Shown here: piece after piece, positions 34,688 to 44,013 of the stretch
Numbering within the stretch: the first letter of the stretch is position 1
Layout of the letters: every line of letters begins with the position of its first letter
NCBI GenBank assembly: GCA_910578815.1
Contig: CAJTSE010000007.1
Span: 43,631 to 107,630, forward strand
Reading direction: 5' to 3'
Length of the DNA stretch: 64,000 bases
From: an uncultured Acetatifactor sp.
GTDB lineage: Bacteria; Bacillota; Clostridia; Lachnospirales; Lachnospiraceae
Program-made: the position numbers and the translations under genes
The notes under the pieces: generated by a model
Databases searched by the model: none
What the model saw: only the letters and a program-made list of their open reading frames with translations
What the model was told of the DNA's origin: nothing

Positions 34688-35233
34688 TTACTGCTCCATC
34701 TGCCGGCCTAAAAATGTAACGGCAGACTGGAGCAGCTTCTGTTCCACCTCACCCATACGGCCCTTGTTATCATTCTGAAGCAGCACCACACTGCCGATAA
34801 TGTCACCTTCACACAAAATCGGAGCGATGGCCTCATGCTGATAGTCCTCATTTCCTTCGTCACATACGCTGATAAAATTCCTGTCTCCTCTGGATGCCAT
34901 CACCGTCTCTCTATTGTGTATTTTTTCATCCAGCTGCCTGCCTACTGCCTTGTTGATCAGCTGTTTATAACCGCCTGCTGCCGCAATAAACTGATCACGA
35001 TCTGCAATCAGCGCGGCATGTCCCGATACCTGAGCCAAACTCTCCACGTATTGTTTGGCAAAAGTAATCATTTCCCCAATGGGGGAATACTTTTTTAAAA
35101 TTACCTGCCCGTCCCTGTCCGTATAAATCTCCAATGGGTCCGATTCTCTGATGTGTAATGTCCTGCGGATCTCCTTAGGGATAACAATACGGCCAAGATC
35201 ATCTATTCTTCTTACAATTCCTGTTGCTTTCAT
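34688..35233 (-). CDS. spoVT: Stage V sporulation regulator SpoVT
   Basis: 181-residue AbrB-family DNA-binding protein with a GAF-like C-terminus. The first 50 residues, MKATGIVRRIDDLGRIVIPK and RTLHIRESDPLEIYTD, are the SpoVT swapped-hairpin DNA-binding domain almost unchanged; the C-terminal GAF part begins near residue 60. In Bacillus it modulates SigmaG-dependent forespore genes. Start ATG 35233 with GGAGGA. A 150-bp gap upstream contains a purine-rich tract with repeated GGACAGG on the minus strand. Confidence 0.95.
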   Translation of the reverse strand: MKATGIVRRIDDLGRIVIPKEIRRTLHIRESDPLEIYTDRDGQVILKKYSPIGEMITFAKQYVESLAQVSGHAALIADRDQFIAAAGGYKQLINKAVGRQLDEKIHNRETVMASRGDRNFISVCDEGNEDYQHEAIAPILCEGDIIGSVVLLQNDNKGRMGEVEQKLLQSAVTFLGRQMEQ

Positions 35234-35384
35234 GCTAAAAGTCCTCCGTTCAAATAATTGTTTTTGGCATTGTTTGTAAGTATTTCTAGTATTTGTATCC
35301 AAAAAATTATTATTCATACAATATTTGAACGGAAATGTACGCAAGCAGTTCGCCTTATTCTGTCCTATCCTGTCCCATCTTATC

Positions 35385-36410
35385 CTACCTGTCCATCTCT
35401 GCAACTCTGCCTGTGGACTTATGCTCCTTAATGATACCTTCAATTTCCGCTAAATCCGTACTTAACAGATCGCCGGGGATGGTATTCTTCAGGGCGCTGA
35501 CCGCGTTGCCGTATTCCAGCGCCTTTCTGCAGTCCCCTTCATGGGCCAGCAGTCCGTACAGCACCCCGGAAATATATGCGTCGCCGCTGCCGATCCTGTC
35601 CACCACCTCAATATCCGCGTAAGGGGCTTCCTCATAATACCGGTCTTCTTTAGCGCTGTAGATCACGGAGCCGAAGGTATGGCGCTTGGGGCTGTGCACA
35701 ATGCGCTGAGTGGACGCCACCATGGAAATAGGAAAATCCTCCGTAAAGCTTTTCATGATCGTCTTCACGTCCCCCTCCTTTAAGAAGGTCAGCCGGGCCG
35801 TGTCCTCAGAACAGAAAAAGATGTCCACATAAGGCAGGATGGATTCAATACATTCCCTGGCCTCATCGCCTGTCCAAAGATTGCCGCGGAAATTCACGTC
35901 AAAGGAAATAATGGTCCCCTCTTCCTTAAAACGCTTTATCATCTTCACGGCGGTCTCCCTCACCTGGGGGCTTAGGGCCAGAGTGATGCCACTGGTATGG
36001 AAGCACCTTGCCGCCCGGAAGAGATGATCGTCATAATCCTCCACGGAAATCTTATTGACCGACGTATTCTTCCGGTCATAAACAATGCGGGGTTTTCTGG
36101 GATATGCTCCGTTTTCATAATAATACACCCCCAGCCTTGCATCCCTGCTGTCATCATACACCAGATAATCGTCGCTGACGCCGCAGAGACGGACCCGGTT
36201 CTTAATATAGATTCCCAAATCATTTGCCGGCAGCTTGGAGATGATGCCGCACCTTAGCCCCAGCATGGCCGCTCCTGTGGCGGAATTCAGCTCCGCGCCT
36301 CCGGCCTGCTTGCTTAAAGTGTCCCCCCTGGTCATCCTTTCATTGTCAGGCGGTGACAGCCTCAGCATAATCTCCCCCAAAGACAGTAAATCAAAATCTT
36401 TTTTCTTCAT
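35385..36410 (-). CDS. PfkB-family sugar kinase (2-keto-3-deoxygluconate kinase-like)
   Basis: 341 aa ribokinase-fold enzyme: LSLGEIMLRLSPPDNERM, KQAGGAELNSATGAAMLG and the catalytic-Asp motif DRIGSGDAYISGVLYG. The N-terminal pattern is common in KDG kinases, so phosphorylation of 2-dehydro-3-deoxygluconate is likely but other hexose or ketose substrates are possible. No aldolase or uronate gene is beside it. ATG 36410 is better spaced from AAGGGGG than the ATG at 36416. Confidence 0.83.
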   Translation of the reverse strand: MKKKDFDLLSLGEIMLRLSPPDNERMTRGDTLSKQAGGAELNSATGAAMLGLRCGIISKLPANDLGIYIKNRVRLCGVSDDYLVYDDSRDARLGVYYYENGAYPRKPRIVYDRKNTSVNKISVEDYDDHLFRAARCFHTSGITLALSPQVRETAVKMIKRFKEEGTIISFDVNFRGNLWTGDEARECIESILPYVDIFFCSEDTARLTFLKEGDVKTIMKSFTEDFPISMVASTQRIVHSPKRHTFGSVIYSAKEDRYYEEAPYADIEVVDRIGSGDAYISGVLYGLLAHEGDCRKALEYGNAVSALKNTIPGDLLSTDLAEIEGIIKEHKSTGRVAEMDR

Positions 36411-36451
36411 GTCCATGCCCCCTTAATTTGTTGAAAAACCTCCATGTTGCC

Positions 36452-36560
36452 AAGCCGGTGAAACCGGCTTTGTGCTGCGACTTAAAATCCCAAGGCCAAC
36501 AAGTTGGCCTGTGAAGAATGCCGTATTTTAGGCATTCTTCGGTGTGAAGTTTAGAACTTC
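36452..36560 (-). repeat. Cluster of four short perfect hairpins
   Basis: AAGCCGGT-GAA-ACCGGCTT (36452-36470), AGGCCAAC-AA-GTTGGCCT (36493-36510), GAAGAATGCC/GGCATTCTTC (36513-36540), GAAGTT-TAG-AACTTC (36546-36560), in 109 bp of the 195-bp gap between a 34-residue gene and the sugar kinase gene. No long T runs follow, so they are not ordinary terminators. The translated peptide of this segment resembles one I recall from spurious Lachnospiraceae annotations, which suggests a dispersed repeat. Confidence 0.65.
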
Positions 36561-36608
36561 TCTTCATACTAGGATACCACAAATCAGGGGCAGTGGAAAG
36601 AAAATCTC

Positions 36609-36713
36609 TCAGCATTCCTCCATATATTCCCGATATTCTTCCTCGCTGGCAAAAAGAATGTATCTGCCCTCCACCAGTCCCATATATCCGCTTGCCGTAA
36701 TATAACCTTTCAT
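36609..36713 (-). CDS. 34-residue small protein (MKGYITASGYMG type)
   Basis: ATG 36713 to TGA 36609 encodes 34 residues starting MKGYITASGYMGLVEGRYIL and ending in a Glu/Tyr-rich tail with a final Cys. AGGAGGTC lies 7 nt upstream, and a promoter TTGAGA-17-TAAAAT precedes it at 36765-36793. I recall similar tiny proteins in other Lachnospiraceae; their function is unknown. Aromatic/Gly-rich start and acidic end, no membrane segment. Confidence 0.7.
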   Translation of the reverse strand: MKGYITASGYMGLVEGRYILFASEEEYREYMEEC

Positions 36714-36727
36714 AAAATGACCTCCTG

Positions 36728-36753
36728 TTCAGAATTGTTTTGTTTGTTCTGAA
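36728..36753 (-). promoter_or_regulatory. Inverted repeat in the small-gene leader
   Basis: TTCAGAA (36728-36734) and TTCTGAA (36747-36753) flank a 12-nt T/G-rich spacer, between the predicted promoter (36765-36793) and the ribosome site. Could be an operator or a leader hairpin. Confidence 0.4.
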
Positions 36754-36764
36754 TAGAAGGTATC

Positions 36765-36793
36765 ATTTTATAAGTCCTATAAAACTCTCTCAA
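36765..36793 (-). promoter_or_regulatory. SigmaA-type promoter of the 34-residue gene
   Basis: TTGAGA (36793-36788), 17 bp, TAAAAT (36770-36765), minus strand. Confidence 0.55.
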
Positions 36794-36810
36794 AATAAAT
36801 ATATGTTCGA

Positions 36811-37431
36811 TTATATATGAACCATAACGCCTGCCTCCCGCAGCTCTCTTCTCAAGCGGGGAAGATCATCGTCAAACACAATCCCCCGAATTCCCACGCA
36901 GTAAGCCCCTTCCACATTCAAGGGAGAATCGTCGATAAACAGACACTCCTGCGGGCATAAACCATATGTATCCAGCAGCCGCTGATAAATTTCCCGCTGG
37001 GGCTTAATCAGCCTGCATTCCGCAGAGACAATGCGTCCGTCAAAATACTCCGTCCCCGGAATCCTGTCATGATACTTACATTGCTGCGTGCTGGCATTTG
37101 ACAGCAGATAAATCCTAAATCCCAGGTCCTTAATCTCCGCCACCAGCTCTTTCATGCCCGGTACTGGGCTTAAAGGTCTGGCCCACCAGCGAAAAACCAG
37201 CTCTTCCACCACACCTCTTAAATGGGACGGAACCCGCCTGCAGATAGATTCTGCAGCCTCTTCCTCCGTGATGGTGCCATGGTCCAGCTGAACCCACTCC
37301 ATCCGTCTAAACACCTCCCGCAGCAGAAGCTTTTCCTCTTCCTCCGATACGCCCTGTTGCCTGATATATGCTTCCGGCGTAAAATAAATCAGTACATTTC
37401 CCATATCAAAGATCACATTTTTAATTTCCAT
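36811..37431 (-). CDS. HAD-family hydrolase (phosphatase-like)
   Basis: 206 aa. Motif I is FDMGNVL, keeping the nucleophile Asp but with Gly in place of the second Asp, as in the YihX/haloacid-dehalogenase branch; motif II LLSNAS; motif III Lys in CRLIKPQREIYQ; motif IV FIDDSPLN. Likely a small sugar-phosphate or similar phosphatase; substrate not predictable. ATG 37431 is assigned over ATG 37443, which sits 1 nt after AAAGG. Lies just downstream of mfd, gap about 45 bp. Confidence 0.85.
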   Translation of the reverse strand: MEIKNVIFDMGNVLIYFTPEAYIRQQGVSEEEEKLLLREVFRRMEWVQLDHGTITEEEAAESICRRVPSHLRGVVEELVFRWWARPLSPVPGMKELVAEIKDLGFRIYLLSNASTQQCKYHDRIPGTEYFDGRIVSAECRLIKPQREIYQRLLDTYGLCPQECLFIDDSPLNVEGAYCVGIRGIVFDDDLPRLRRELREAGVMVHI

Positions 37432-37477
37432 CGTAATCACCATACCTTTCTATCGCCTGCAGTCCATATGATCTCCT

Positions 37478-40400
37478 TTATTCCTTCAGAAGCTCAATCA
37501 TGGCCTCCAGCAATTCCTCCGTCCTGCCAAGCAGCAGCTCCGCATCCGTCTCTACCAGCCCCGTTTTCTTATATTTATAAGTAAAAAAAGGTGTTCCATA
37601 GGCAGTAAAGGCCAAATCCCTTCCATACTTCTCCAACAATTCGGGAATTCTTTGCGGATTCACGGCCGCGTCGGGACGGAAGGTAAACGTAATCCGACCG
37701 TTCTTTCCTTTGATTTCCGTCATATACAGTTTATGGGCCCCCACCCGGATCAAGGCAATGCGCAGCAGATTGTCCACAGACTTCGGAATCTCGCCAAAGC
37801 GGTCCAGAAGCTCATCCTTCATGTCATCCCGCTCCCTCAGGTTCTCTATTCCGGCAATCCGCTTGTAAATATCCAGCTTCTGTACCTCGTTCATAATGTA
37901 GGAGGCAGGAATGAAGGCATCCACATCCAGGTCAATCAGGGTGGTAAAGTCCTCTGGGGTCCCGATCCCCTTCAAGTTCCTCACCGCTTCGTTCAACATC
38001 TTGCAGTACAAATCGTAACCTACGGCTTCCATATGCCCGTGCTGCTGTACTCCCAGCAGGTTGCCGGCCCCTCGGATTTCCAGATCCCGCATGGCGATTT
38101 TGAAGCCGCTTCCCAAATCAGTAAACTCCCTGATCGCCTCCAGACGCTTCTCCGCTACCTCCTTCAAAACCTTATCCCGCCGATACATGAGAAAGGCGTA
38201 GGCCGTGCGATTGGAACGGCCCACTCTTCCCCGCAGCTGGTACAGCTGGGAAAGCCCCATATTGTCCGAATCATGAATAATCATGGTATTCACATTGGAA
38301 ATGTCCAGGCCGGTCTCGATAATGGTGGTGGACACCAGTATGTCGATCTCACCGGCAATAAAATCATACATAATCTTTTCCAGCTCATGCTCCTTCATCT
38401 GTCCATGAGCGTATGCCACAGAAGCCTCCGGCACCAGCTTTGCGATCCCGGCTGCCACATCGGCAATATTATTCACCCGGTTATAGACATAATAAACCTG
38501 TCCTTCCCTTGCCAGCTCCCGGACGCAGGCCTCACGTACAAGTTCTTCATTATATTCACAGACAAAGGTCTGAATAGGCAGTCTGTCCTCCGGCGCTTCC
38601 TCCAGCACGCTCATATCCCGGATACCCACCAGGCTCATATGAAGGGTCCTGGGAATCGGCGTAGCCGTCAGGGTCAGCACATCCACATTCTCCTTCAGCT
38701 TTTTGATTTTTTCCTTGTGCGCCACCCCGAAACGCTGTTCTTCATCCACTACCAGAAGCCCCAAATCCTTAAATTTCACATCCCCGGACAGTATCCTGTG
38801 TGTGCCGATACAGATGTCCACCTGCCCCTTTTGAATATCGGCAATGGTCTTTTTCAGTTCTCCCGGCGTGCGGAACCGGCTGATCAGCTCCACCCTCACG
38901 GGAAAGTCCTTCATCCGCTGTACGAAGGTAGTATAATGCTGCTGGGCCAAAATGGTGGTGGGAACAAGGTACGCCACCTGCTTTCCCTCCTGTACTGCTT
39001 TAAAAGCGGCCCGAAGAGCAATCTCCGTCTTCCCGTAGCCTACGTCTCCGCAGATCAGGCGGTCCATGATCTTCCCGCTTTCCATATCCGCCTTGGTCTC
39101 CGTAATGGCATTCAGCTGATCCTCCGTTTCCTCAAAGGGAAACATTTCCTCGAACTCACGCTGCCAGACCGTGTCCTGACCATAACGGTAGCCTTCACCT
39201 GACTGCCTGGAGGCATAAAGCTGCACCAGATCCTTTGCCACCTCGCTTACGGCTCCCCTCACCCTTGTCTTGGTCTTTTCCCATTCCTTAGACCCCAGCT
39301 TATTCAGCTTCGGGCGCTTCGCCTCGGCGGAAGCATATTTCTGGATCACATCCAAACCAGTAGCCAGCACATACAGATTACCGCCGTCCCTGTATTCAAT
39401 CTTAATATAGTCCTTGACCACGCCTTCCATCTCTACCTTTTCAATCCCCCGGTAGATCCCTAAGCCATGACTCTCATGGACCACATAATCCCCTATTTTC
39501 AGCTCTCCCATGTCCTTGATCTTCTGACCATGATAGAGCTTCTTTGCTTTCTTCTTTTTCTTTTCCGCCCCGAAGATGTCCGTCTCCGACAGCACTACAA
39601 ACTTAATCAGCGGATATTCAAATCCCCTGCCCACATGGCCGTAATAAGTCAATACCTCTCCGGGCTGTACTTCTCGAAAGGGATCCTCCGTATAAACCGC
39701 TGTCAGCTCCTGATCCCGCAGATCCTCCGCCAGCCGCCTGGCCCTGGTGCGGGAACCGGATAGCAGCAATACGCGGTATCCTTTTCTTTTAAACTGCTGC
39801 AGATCCTTCACCAGAGCCTCAAAGCTGTTATTGTAAGGGGCAAGACTCCTTGCTGCCACGTCAATCCTTCGCTCCGGCTTAAAATATCCGCCTCTGGTAT
39901 CCATGGTGGAAATCGTAACCACGCTTCCCCCCTGCAGCCTTGCCGCCACCTCTTCTCCGCTGTAAAGGATGTTCATCTGGCCGGGGAGGCACAGCCCCTT
40001 GTCCGCTCTTCTGGACATGCTCTCCCGAAATTCCAGCTCCACGGCCTCCGCCTGTTCTTTGAGCCTGACCGGTTCGTCCAGAAAAAATAAAGGTCTTGCC
40101 TGTCCTCCCTGTTTTTCTGACATATGTGTCAACATTTCCGGCAGCGTCACGGTATCGTCATAGAAATAACGGATATATCCCTCCAGATTCAGCTTACTTT
40201 TAAACTCTATAAGCTGTTCCCTCAGCTCGCTAACCTGAGCATGAATCCTGGCCGCCTCTTCCGTCTTAAAAGACTGGCGAAATACCTTTTCCTGGTGTTT
40301 TGCTTCCGCTTCCAGCTTTTTTATTCCTTCTCTGATCTTCGTATCGTCCAGCACAAATTCCGTGGCCGGAAATACAGACACGCTCTCCAATTTTTCAATG

Positions 40401-41029
40401 GAACGCTGGCTTAATATATCAAAGCTCCGGATGGACTCAACTTCATCTCCCCACAGTTCAATACGGTAAGGGTTTTCCTCTGTTAAATCAAAAATATCTA
40501 TAATGCCTCCACGAACAGAAAACTGCCCTGGACTCTCCACCTGATAGCTCTTTTCATATCCAAAGGCCACCAGCCTTTCCGCAAGACGGCGCTCCTGCAG
40601 GACGCCGCCCCTCTCAATATCAACCACGTCACTTTTCCGATCCCACAAAGCCAATGGCGTCATCAACGCCGCATAGGTGGTAACAATGGTCAGCGGCTTA
40701 TTTTCCATAAGACGGCGCATTGTCTTCACCCTCTCCCTCACCAGCTGATTTCCGTGAATATCCGCCTGAAAAAAGATCAAATCCTTTGCGGGATACAGCA
40801 TGACATTCCTGTCATAAAACTTATATTCCTCAAAAATCTCCCTGGCCTTTAAGTCATTATAAGTAACGATGACCTTAGCCTTAACGCCATCACCCAGTCC
40901 GTAAATCATATGCAGCTTTTGTGAATCCACACATCCCGTAAGACCCACAGGGCCCTTTTCTTTTCGTAGTGTCTCCTTCAGACCGTCATATTCCGCCAGC
41001 TCATGAAGAGGTGAGAGTAATGCCTGCAT
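37478..41029 (-). CDS. mfd: Transcription-repair coupling factor Mfd
   Basis: 1183 aa, full length. Removes RNA polymerase stalled at DNA lesions and recruits UvrA. UvrB-like N-terminal part, RNA-polymerase-interaction domain (KIGDYVVHESHGLGIYRG, about 490-560), RecG-like translocase with ICGDVGYGKTEIALRAAFKA, VVDEEQRFGV and the TRG-type ETGLDISNVNTMIIHD, then the TRCF C-terminal domain. Directly follows pth (4-bp gap), an arrangement seen in many Firmicutes. Confidence 0.97.
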   Translation of the reverse strand: MQALLSPLHELAEYDGLKETLRKEKGPVGLTGCVDSQKLHMIYGLGDGVKAKVIVTYNDLKAREIFEEYKFYDRNVMLYPAKDLIFFQADIHGNQLVRERVKTMRRLMENKPLTIVTTYAALMTPLALWDRKSDVVDIERGGVLQERRLAERLVAFGYEKSYQVESPGQFSVRGGIIDIFDLTEENPYRIELWGDEVESIRSFDILSQRSIEKLESVSVFPATEFVLDDTKIREGIKKLEAEAKHQEKVFRQSFKTEEAARIHAQVSELREQLIEFKSKLNLEGYIRYFYDDTVTLPEMLTHMSEKQGGQARPLFFLDEPVRLKEQAEAVELEFRESMSRRADKGLCLPGQMNILYSGEEVAARLQGGSVVTISTMDTRGGYFKPERRIDVAARSLAPYNNSFEALVKDLQQFKRKGYRVLLLSGSRTRARRLAEDLRDQELTAVYTEDPFREVQPGEVLTYYGHVGRGFEYPLIKFVVLSETDIFGAEKKKKKAKKLYHGQKIKDMGELKIGDYVVHESHGLGIYRGIEKVEMEGVVKDYIKIEYRDGGNLYVLATGLDVIQKYASAEAKRPKLNKLGSKEWEKTKTRVRGAVSEVAKDLVQLYASRQSGEGYRYGQDTVWQREFEEMFPFEETEDQLNAITETKADMESGKIMDRLICGDVGYGKTEIALRAAFKAVQEGKQVAYLVPTTILAQQHYTTFVQRMKDFPVRVELISRFRTPGELKKTIADIQKGQVDICIGTHRILSGDVKFKDLGLLVVDEEQRFGVAHKEKIKKLKENVDVLTLTATPIPRTLHMSLVGIRDMSVLEEAPEDRLPIQTFVCEYNEELVREACVRELAREGQVYYVYNRVNNIADVAAGIAKLVPEASVAYAHGQMKEHELEKIMYDFIAGEIDILVSTTIIETGLDISNVNTMIIHDSDNMGLSQLYQLRGRVGRSNRTAYAFLMYRRDKVLKEVAEKRLEAIREFTDLGSGFKIAMRDLEIRGAGNLLGVQQHGHMEAVGYDLYCKMLNEAVRNLKGIGTPEDFTTLIDLDVDAFIPASYIMNEVQKLDIYKRIAGIENLRERDDMKDELLDRFGEIPKSVDNLLRIALIRVGAHKLYMTEIKGKNGRITFTFRPDAAVNPQRIPELLEKYGRDLAFTAYGTPFFTYKYKKTGLVETDAELLLGRTEELLEAMIELLKE

Positions 41030-41032
41030 CCT

Positions 41033-41629
41033 TTATTTCTCCTGTCCGCCTTCGGCAGGCGCCGCCTTTTTGTTAAACTGATTCATCGCCGCATCTGCGC
41101 CTTCCGAAAGAATCACCCGCACGGCCTCGGCTGCCCTGCCCACCGATTCGTCCATCAGCTTCCGCTCCGCTGTAGAAAAATGTCCCAGCACATGATCCAC
41201 CAGATCCCATTCCTGCGGTTTTTCTCCCACACCCACCCGAATCCGCACAAAAGCATCATCTCCCAGATGCGCTATAATATTCTTCAGTCCGTTATGACCA
41301 CCGGCGCTTCCCTTCTTACGAATACGCAGCTGCCCCACATGAAGACTTATGTCATCAGATATGACGATCAGCTCCGATGTCTCGTCTACTTTATAATAAT
41401 CTACCAGCTCTCTGACACTTTCTCCGCTGAGATTCATAAAGGTAAGAGGCTTTGCCAGAATACATTTCTGCCCCGCTATCATCCCCTTGCCGATTGCCGC
41501 CTTATGCTTCATCTCCAGCAAAGTTATATTTTCCTGTCCGGCAAGCTTATCTATCACTTCAAACCCGATATTATGCCTGGTGTTAACGTATTCTCTTCCG
41601 AAATTTCCCAATCCTGCAATAATATACAT
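41033..41629 (-). CDS. pth: Peptidyl-tRNA hydrolase
   Basis: Recycles tRNA from peptidyl-tRNA released by stalled ribosomes. 198 aa; motifs IAGLGNFGREYVNTRHNIGF (with catalytic His), LAKPLTFMNLSGESV and GSAGGHNGLKNI. Pairs with mfd in an operon. ATG 41629 follows AAAGGA. Confidence 0.96.
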   Translation of the reverse strand: MYIIAGLGNFGREYVNTRHNIGFEVIDKLAGQENITLLEMKHKAAIGKGMIAGQKCILAKPLTFMNLSGESVRELVDYYKVDETSELIVISDDISLHVGQLRIRKKGSAGGHNGLKNIIAHLGDDAFVRIRVGVGEKPQEWDLVDHVLGHFSTAERKLMDESVGRAAEAVRVILSEGADAAMNQFNKKAAPAEGGQEK

Positions 41630-41650
41630 AATTAATTTCCTTTCTCATAC

Positions 41651-41679
41651 ATAATAGCGGATTCAACTTTAAGATGCAA
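41651..41679 (-). promoter_or_regulatory. SigmaA-type promoter of pth-mfd
   Basis: TTGCAT (41679-41674), 17 bp, TATTAT (41656-41651), minus strand. Confidence 0.6.
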
Positions 41680-41692
41680 TAAAAAGTAACGT

Positions 41693-41720
41693 AAAAAAAC
41701 GCCGCAAGCGGCGTTTTTTT
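41693..41720. terminator. Bidirectional intrinsic terminator
   Basis: AAAAAAACGCCGC-AA-GCGGCGTTTTTTT, a perfect hairpin with A/T runs, downstream of the chemoreceptor gene and upstream of the pth promoter. Confidence 0.9.
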
Positions 41721-41768
41721 ACGATTGTCTTTGGATCATTGAAATTGCCAAACAATTACTATGATAGA

Positions 41769-43859
41769 TTATTTCAGCCTGAACTTCGCGGTAATGGCTT
41801 CGAGCGCCTTCACGGACTCCTTGCTTTCATTCAGCCTCTCGTATCCCTCCATGGTGCTTTCCACCACCTTGGCCGATTTCTCCGCGATCTCATTCACTCC
41901 TTGTGTAGATTGATTCATCGTCGCGTTAATATCCTCCACAGATGTCACGATATTTGCAATGTGACTGTCCAGCTCCTCGATGGCATTCTTAATCCGATCC
42001 ATTAAACTCATATAAGCGGATGCGTCTTCATGGTATTGTTCTCCTGAATTCTTAAACGCACCGTAATCGGAGATGACCTTTGTCTCCAGAAATTGAATCA
42101 TGGTATTCATACATTCCGTCATGCTTCCCACGGCTGCATTGACCGCTCCCACAATCTCGTTAATATCGTCCACCGCCTTTGAAGTCTGGGTGGCAAGAGA
42201 ACCGATCTCCGTAGCCACTACGGCAAAACCCCTTCCGGCTTCTCCGGCCCTGGCCGCCTCAATGTTTGCATTAAGCGCCAGCAGGCTGGTCTGGCTGGAA
42301 ATACTCTTGATGGCATCTGTCAGTTCATTTATCTTTTCCGTAGCTCTGGATTGCTCGATGGCCTTGTCGGATTTCTCCTTGATCTCCTTAAACACAGAAA
42401 TTGCCTGATTACTGGAATTTTCCGACGTTTTCTTGATTTCTTCCGCCCTGCCTAAGATCTGACCGGATTTTTCCCTGCCATCCTCTGTCATTTCATAAAT
42501 ACTCTCCGCATTCTGCTTCACGCTCTCCACATTATCTGCAATATGCTCCGTATTTCTGGCTGCCATTTCAATACCTGCCGCCATTTCCTGTGTTGCCGCC
42601 GAATTATCCTGAGAACGGGCGTTATTGTCTGACATAATACGATCCAGATTGTCAACGCTTGACTGGATTGTGTTTTCCGCATTGCTGATCTCGCTCACCA
42701 TCGCCCTGAGTGCCCCCCGCATATCGTGGACTCTGGCCGCCATCTGCCCGATTTCATCCTTATACCGCCGCAGCATCTTACCATTTTCGGTAGGCGTAAA
42801 GTCAAATCTTGCAGTCTTATCAATTACCTTTGTAAGCGCTGTAATGGGCTTGACAATCAGCATACTGATGATCAGACCTACAATTCCAGAAAAAATAATT
42901 GCAATCAGGCCGCCCGTGCTTGCCTTGATAAACAGTGTATTGGTTGTGGCACGTATCTCCTTATCCAGTGCTGTCAGCACAAATTTCATCTGATTGTTCA
43001 GCGTCGTATATACAAGTCTTTTTTTCGTATTGTTGTACACATAATTTAATAGAGATCCTTCTTCCCGCCCTGATGACAATTTCGCGGCCACCTCTGCCGT
43101 AGTACCGCCCAAGTCCGCCATATTTTGTCCCAGCTCCAGATTCTTATGGTGCATAATAGACCCGGAAGCATCCGTCAGGAAGGCATATCCCGTATCATAA
43201 ATGCTCACTGCATCCACCATTTTTGTAACCTGACCAAAGTCAATATCCATGCCGATGATGCCGATAGACGTACCATCCTCCGCATAAAGGGGCACCACAT
43301 AAGAAATCATATATACATTTACATTTTCGTTCAGGTATGGAGACATCCAGAGCGGCGCCTTGTTCTCAACCGGCAGATAATACCAGCCCACATGGGCATA
43401 ATCCGTAGGCTCATACATGGAAAAGTCCGTGGGCTCCACCGTATAAAAGTCCTCGCTCAGGGAATTCCGCATCAGGAAATAACCGGAGGTCGGATTGGAA
43501 AAGTCAGGATTATAACGGATGTAAGCCGTGATTGCACCGTCAGTATGTACCGCAAAATCTTCGATAATCGACTGTACACGCTCCGTAAATTCATCGGCAT
43601 ATGCCTTATCCTTAAAAAAGCTGTCCACATCAAGCTCACTTATGACGTAGTCGCTCAAAGTATCAACCGACTGTTCTATACAGGCAATCCACCCGTTCAG
43701 CTCGATTGTCTTATTTTGCGCCTCCATTTCCATGTTCTGTTCGGCATAATCTTCCGTTGCCTGTTTGGTGACATTTATGGATGCCACTTCCGTAATACCG
43801 GATGCCAAAAACGTACAGAGCAGGATGCAGAGCGTAATCTTGTATTTAATTGACTTCAT
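41769..43859 (-). CDS. Methyl-accepting chemotaxis protein
   Basis: 696 aa. Membrane segment at about 7-27, an extracytoplasmic double-Cache sensor (about 30-300; ITAYIRYNPDFSNPTSGYF, PLYAEDGTSIGIIGMDIDFG), second membrane segment (about 315-338), HAMP (VKPITALTKVIDKTARFDF), then the signalling coiled coil with the conserved tip LALNANIEAARAGEAGRGFA. Transmits an external ligand signal to CheA. No che or flagellar genes are nearby, so it acts on a remote pathway. Confidence 0.94.
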   Translation of the reverse strand: MKSIKYKITLCILLCTFLASGITEVASINVTKQATEDYAEQNMEMEAQNKTIELNGWIACIEQSVDTLSDYVISELDVDSFFKDKAYADEFTERVQSIIEDFAVHTDGAITAYIRYNPDFSNPTSGYFLMRNSLSEDFYTVEPTDFSMYEPTDYAHVGWYYLPVENKAPLWMSPYLNENVNVYMISYVVPLYAEDGTSIGIIGMDIDFGQVTKMVDAVSIYDTGYAFLTDASGSIMHHKNLELGQNMADLGGTTAEVAAKLSSGREEGSLLNYVYNNTKKRLVYTTLNNQMKFVLTALDKEIRATTNTLFIKASTGGLIAIIFSGIVGLIISMLIVKPITALTKVIDKTARFDFTPTENGKMLRRYKDEIGQMAARVHDMRGALRAMVSEISNAENTIQSSVDNLDRIMSDNNARSQDNSAATQEMAAGIEMAARNTEHIADNVESVKQNAESIYEMTEDGREKSGQILGRAEEIKKTSENSSNQAISVFKEIKEKSDKAIEQSRATEKINELTDAIKSISSQTSLLALNANIEAARAGEAGRGFAVVATEIGSLATQTSKAVDDINEIVGAVNAAVGSMTECMNTMIQFLETKVISDYGAFKNSGEQYHEDASAYMSLMDRIKNAIEELDSHIANIVTSVEDINATMNQSTQGVNEIAEKSAKVVESTMEGYERLNESKESVKALEAITAKFRLK

Positions 43860-44013
43860 GACTGTTCCTCCAAACCACTTTTCTAGTAATCACTTGTTGT
43901 TCTTTCATACTTTATTTCCGTTAATTTGATTTCACAAATTGACTGCCGCAGCCTCCCAGCCGCGGCAGTCTGGAAACCCTCCGGCACACCTGTGTCTCAT
44001 TCTTAATGTGCCT

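Noticed and set aside
36391..36615. A 74-codon frame across the hairpin cluster
   Set aside because: Overlaps the start of the sugar kinase gene and has no ribosome site; the hairpins explain the open frame.
36811..37431. Beta-phosphoglucomutase
   Set aside because: Motif I has DMGN, not the DxD needed for that reaction.
37652..39202. A 516-codon open frame opposite mfd
   Set aside because: Entirely antisense to conserved mfd motifs; a shadow frame.
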